Below are positions 63,613-64,000 of a stretch of DNA of 64,000 bases, piece by piece. Source of the DNA: Brevibacterium linens ATCC 9172 (lineage in GTDB: Bacteria; Actinomycetota; Actinomycetes; Actinomycetales; Brevibacteriaceae); NCBI RefSeq assembly GCF_900169165.1, contig NZ_FXYY01000002.1, positions 124,001 through 188,000 of the forward strand. The letters are read 5' to 3'. The notes under the pieces are model-generated. The model was not told where the DNA came from, made no database searches, and saw only the letters and a program-made list of their open reading frames with translations. Position numbers and translations under genes: made by a program. The first letter of the stretch is position 1; each line of letters starts with the position of its first letter.

Positions 63613-64000
63613 CCGTTGTGCTCTACATCGTCGGGATCATCCTGTTCCTCATCGGCATCTCGATCTCGATTGCGCTGCACGAACTCGGCCACCTCACTCC
63701 GGCGAAGAAGTTCGGGGTGAAAGTCACGCACTATATGGTCGGCTTCGGACCGACCCTGTTTTCCTTCCGCCGCGGTGAGACCGAATACGGCATCAAAGCC
63801 TTCCCCCTCGGCGGGTTCATCGCGATGCCGGGAATGTACCCGCCGGAAGAGGCCACGAAGTCCCGCCATGAGACAGCCGCCGCTGGACGGAAAGGCGGTG
63901 CCGCCGGCATCGTCGTCGACGGCGGGGTCGACGGAACGGCGGGCCGCCTCGGCGAACCGGACGGGGCGCCGGACTCAACGGACAACGAAACGTCGGGCCG
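63609..64000 (+). CDS. rseP: M50 site-2 protease RseP-like, cut by window end
   Basis: The first 130 residues are visible. A membrane helix ([20 protein letters not shown]) contains the zinc motif HELGH at residues 25-29. [44 protein letters not shown] follows in sequence as in intramembrane metalloproteases. A Gly/Asp-rich low-complexity region ([20 protein letters not shown]) begins at about residue 98. In Actinobacteria this family cleaves anti-sigma factors; ispG normally follows. Confidence 0.93.
   Translation, partial: MTVVLYIVGIILFLIGISISIALHELGHLTPAKKFGVKVTHYMVGFGPTLFSFRRGETEYGIKAFPLGGFIAMPGMYPPEEATKSRHETAAAGRKGGAAGIVVDGGVDGTAGRLGEPDGAPDSTDNETSG

Overview
The window is high-GC DNA with dense, often 4-bp-overlapping genes and GTG/TTG starts. 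It carries the gene order typical of Actinomycetota: leuCD-murA-plsC-gpsA-ddl-thiL-recG-rsmD, rpmF-rnc-mutM-smc-ftsY-amtB-ffh-rpsP-khpA-rimM-trmD-rplS-lepB-rnhB-yraN-comM-dprA-xerC, and rpsB-tsf-pyrH-frr-cdsA-rlmN-dxr-rseP. Actinobacterial families (NdgR-type IclR regulator, DUF3515, DUF2469, DivIVA-type protein) support this. Brevibacterium or a close relative is my best guess; that is inference from gene content and style, not a database match.

Layout. (1) 1-8.4 kb: a partial DUF4282 membrane protein, then a galactose block: an epimerase (minus) divergent from galT-galK, an alpha/beta-hydrolase-fold gene, and a minus-strand set of DeoR regulator, sodium:solute symporter and small membrane protein. 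(2) 8.4-22.5 kb: NdgR regulator divergent from leuCD, then cell-wall and lipid precursor genes (murA, plsC, gpsA, ddl), thiL, a DAK2/DegV-type protein, recG and rsmD. (3) 22.5-26.5 kb: an ectoine-type ABC importer (ehuABCD-like) and a divergent FCD-type GntR regulator, lying between rsmD and coaD, which are commonly neighbours. (4) 26.5-31.4 kb: coaD, an MFS carrier, DUF177-rpmF-rnc-mutM and a PH-domain membrane protein. (5) 31.4-43.4 kb: tRNA-Asn, smc, ftsY, amtB (with a GlnR-like box), ffh, rpsP, khpA, rimM, trmD, rplS. PII (glnB/glnK) and glnD, usual between amtB and ffh, are absent. (6) 43.4-50.9 kb: two signal peptidases, rnhB, DUF2469, yraN, ComM-type AAA protein, dprA, xerC. (7) 50.9-64 kb: an M23-VanY cell-wall protein, rpsB-tsf-pyrH-frr-cdsA, rlmN, a DivIVA-type protein, two poorly known genes, an acyl-CoA dehydrogenase, dxr and the start of rseP.

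What stands out. Nearly all of the window is conserved core genome; the unusual signals are in RNA structure and altered active sites. Every translation-machinery gene that is followed by a non-translation gene has a strong hairpin at the junction. In three cases (rpmF-rnc, rplS-lepB, frr-cdsA) the hairpin lies inside the first ~25 codons of the downstream gene, at nearly the same distance from the start. The rplS leader has a hairpin whose loop is perfectly complementary (10 nt) to a segment just before the ribosome-binding site, a possible pseudoknot. The rpsB leader has mutually exclusive pairing options. Other points: a probable pseudo-hydrolase next to galK that lacks the catalytic Ser and His, a HemK-like methyltransferase without the motif Asn, a DUF177 protein without its Cys pair, and low-complexity insertions built from in-frame tandem repeats in several housekeeping enzymes. 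I saw no CRISPR array, prophage, insertion sequence or rRNA.
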